Assembly: GCF_947504135.1 (NCBI RefSeq)
Contig: NZ_CANNGG010000001.1
Location: 620,001 to 684,000 of the forward strand
Source: an uncultured Tenacibaculum sp.
Lineage (GTDB): Bacteria > Bacteroidota > Bacteroidia > Flavobacteriales > Flavobacteriaceae
DNA length: 64,000 nt
Direction of reading: 5' to 3'
Shown: in pieces, positions 62,303-64,000 of the stretch
Numbering within the stretch: position 1 is the first letter of the stretch
How the letters are laid out: every line of letters begins with the position of its first letter
Position numbers and translations under genes: made by a program
Notes under the pieces: generated by a model
What the model was told of the DNA's origin: nothing
Seen by the model: the letters and a program-made list of their open reading frames with translations, nothing else
Database searches by the model: none

Positions 62303-64000
62303 CTATTCATTAATAATATAAGCACCATTTTGACCTGTATACCAAAATGGTGTTTTTTGTTTGTTGCAAGTTTCTTTCCATCTATTAACATACGATTTGT
62401 AGTTGCTTCCATCCGCAATTATTTGTTGAGGTTTTAGCGTAGTAATTAATCTGTTTAAATTGATTTTAGGACTGTTTTGTAGTAGCACTATCGGATTTTT
62501 AAGTCCGTTAATTTGATAAACGCCTAAGCTATCTATAATCAAGATTTGTTTGTTGTTGAAAGATGTAACGTTAAATACTGAATCTGTATTTTTAGAAAGA
62601 ATATGTTCACCAATTCTGTATGATTGTAAAAGTTTTTCTTGTTGAAGAATGGAATCACTTATCGAACTAAAAACGTGTAGTTCGTTACCATTTCTTTTTC
62701 CTAAAACAGTATGCCTGCTTTTGTGAAATACAATAAACTCACTTTTGTTTTCCTTCTCTTGTTTTTCATAAAAATAGATTCCTTGTACAAGAAGAATTGA
62801 TGTAAATAACAAAACAATACTTTTAGCCGTTTTCCGAATCCAAAATTGAAAGAAGAAGATGGTAAATACATACCAAGCCAACATCGCCCAGAAAGACATC
62901 GATATTTCTGTTAATAAAAAATCTTCTTGATGAGCAACCCAATCAACGAAGTGGTTCATCAAAGAAATTACGAATCCGTACGCATTAGCTATAGATTGAG
63001 GCAAGATATTGAAGGTTGCTAATAGAATAATTACGATTCCGCAGCCTAAAATTGTTCCTAAAACGGGAATGATAATTAAGTTAGATAAAATAAACAATCC
63101 TGGAAACTGATGAAAATAATATAAGCTAATAGGTAAGATTCCTACTTGTGCGGCTATTGAAACTGTAAATAGTTGCCAACCTTTGTCGAGAACTCGTAAA
63201 TTAGGTTTCCAATAATCATAAAGTAATGGTTGTACCCAAACAATACCAAAAACGGCTAAATAACTGAGTTGAAATCCAACATCAAATAAGAACATGGGTC
63301 TTATCAATAGTAAAAATAGCATGGAACTAATTAAAGAAAACTCAATAACCTTCTTCCGTTTAAAAGACAATCCGATAGCTACAAAAGTAAACATGGTTAC
63401 GGCACGTACTACAGAAGCTGATAAACCTGCAATAAAAGCAAAAGACCAAAGTAATAAGATGATGCAAGTAGTTTTAATAAGCATTCCATGAGGAAGTTTT
63501 TCCAAAGGTTTAAATAGATAGGAGAGTAGCAATAACAAAATACCAATATGCAGCCCTGAAATGGCTAGGATATGAATTGCACCTGCATTGGTATAGCTTT
63601 CTAATAATTCTTTAGAGATTTCTTGACGTTGACCAAGTAGTAAAGCATTAATCACAGCAAATTCATTGTTTGAAAAATGATATTGTTTTAAAGAATTTTG
63701 TACTTTTTCTCTAATACTAGCTGATAAATTGATTAAAGAAAAACCTGCATCATGAAGCTGTTTAAATTGCTGTTTACTTAAAAACACTTGATGATAGATG
63801 TACTGTTTTGCTAAATACTGTTTATAATCAAATTGATGTGGGTTTAAAGGTGGAATCAATTCTTTAAAAGGTGTTTTAATAAAAATCTGATTACCGACAG
63901 TAAGAGAGGTTTCTGTACTGTCTTTTTGAATGTTTAGAAGAATAGTTCCGTTTGTTTTGGAGGAATCAACCTGAGAAACTTTAGCAATGTATTTTGTATA
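62303..64000 (-). CDS. ComEC/Rec2-family DNA uptake channel, C-terminal part (5' end outside window)
   Basis: The frame is open to the window edge; about 565 residues are visible. The competence domain (with GQRQEISKELLESYTNAGAIHILAISGLHIGI, the HxSGLHIG signature of ComEC) spans ~10 membrane helices and would carry single-stranded DNA across the inner membrane. After the last helix (~at 62800), a soluble ~150-residue tail has a beta-rich pattern like a metallo-beta-lactamase domain but lacks its HxHxDH metal motif. An apparent start at 63859 is a TTG inside the frame and not the real start. Confidence 0.9.
   Translation of the reverse strand, partial: YTKYIAKVSQVDSSKTNGTILLNIQKDSTETSLTVGNQIFIKTPFKELIPPLNPHQFDYKQYLAKQYIYHQVFLSKQQFKQLHDAGFSLINLSASIREKVQNSLKQYHFSNNEFAVINALLLGQRQEISKELLESYTNAGAIHILAISGLHIGILLLLLSYLFKPLEKLPHGMLIKTTCIILLLWSFAFIAGLSASVVRAVTMFTFVAIGLSFKRKKVIEFSLISSMLFLLLIRPMFLFDVGFQLSYLAVFGIVWVQPLLYDYWKPNLRVLDKGWQLFTVSIAAQVGILPISLYYFHQFPGLFILSNLIIIPVLGTILGCGIVIILLATFNILPQSIANAYGFVISLMNHFVDWVAHQEDFLLTEISMSFWAMLAWYVFTIFFFQFWIRKTAKSIVLLFTSILLVQGIYFYEKQEKENKSEFIVFHKSRHTVLGKRNGNELHVFSSISDSILQQEKLLQSYRIGEHILSKNTDSVFNVTSFNNKQILIIDSLGVYQINGLKNPIVLLQNSPKINLNRLITTLKPQQIIADGSNYKSYVNRWKETCNKQKTPFWYTGQNGAYIINE

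Noticed and set aside
1..64000. CRISPR arrays, insertion sequences, prophage or secondary-metabolite clusters
   Set aside because: No regularly spaced direct repeats, transposase, integrase, capsid or synthase genes were seen; the only repeats are short palindromes and the tRNA-Glu pair.

Overview
The window is a stretch of chromosome from a low-GC member of the Flavobacteriaceae (Bacteroidota); a Tenacibaculum/Polaribacter-like organism would fit. The evidence is the promoter grammar (TAnnTTTG -7 boxes, sometimes with TTG/TTTG about 19-21 bp upstream), a PorT homologue beside a menaquinone methyltransferase, a mevalonate route with a GYDIA-type GHMP kinase, long-tailed FtsZ, HYC_CC_PP and OmpP1 family proteins, and the gene order purH-mreBCD-mrdA-rodA. 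No phage, insertion sequence, CRISPR array or obvious genomic island is visible; this is core chromosome.

Layout. 1-10.7 kb: the end of the division/cell-wall cluster, murE(partial)-mraY-murD-ftsW-murG-murC-ftsQ-ftsA-ftsZ, then yqeY, tRNA-Arg and an MtfA-like metallopeptidase. 12.2-18.4 kb (minus): a five-gene RND efflux operon. 18.5-24.3 kb: a respiratory block with a DUF2202 lipoprotein, cydB-cydA, thioredoxin, a cytochrome c/DUF3365 lipoprotein, a Crp/Fnr regulator and a CBS protein. 24.3-28 kb: rpe, the primary sigma factor, an ECF sigma factor with a small partner and an MscS-like channel, then two tandem structured RNA candidates. 28-33.2 kb (minus): porT, menaquinone methyltransferase, an Nfu protein, an OmpP1/FadL porin and a low-complexity lipoprotein. 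33.3-35.5 kb: proS, two tRNA-Glu and rpsT. 35.8-42.9 kb (minus): the rod-shape operon and purH. 43-47 kb: a 41-residue small ORF, a GAF protein and a predicted copper-uptake cluster. 47-56 kb (minus): rRNA pseudouridine synthase plus mevalonate-pathway genes. 56-64 kb: a DPP4-type peptidase, two peptide transporters, a thioredoxin-fold protein and the C-terminal part of a ComEC protein.

The two most notable signals are non-coding. First, three promoters (RND operon, DUF2202 gene, cytochrome/cytochrome bd operon) each carry a TGTAAC-N4-GTTACA-like palindrome exactly 21 bp upstream of a -7 box. This is activator geometry and points to a local regulon of the adjacent Crp/Fnr protein. Second, two tandem elements at 27.8-28.03 kb share the same architecture: a small hairpin, a hairpin with a GG-rich loop, and a terminator.
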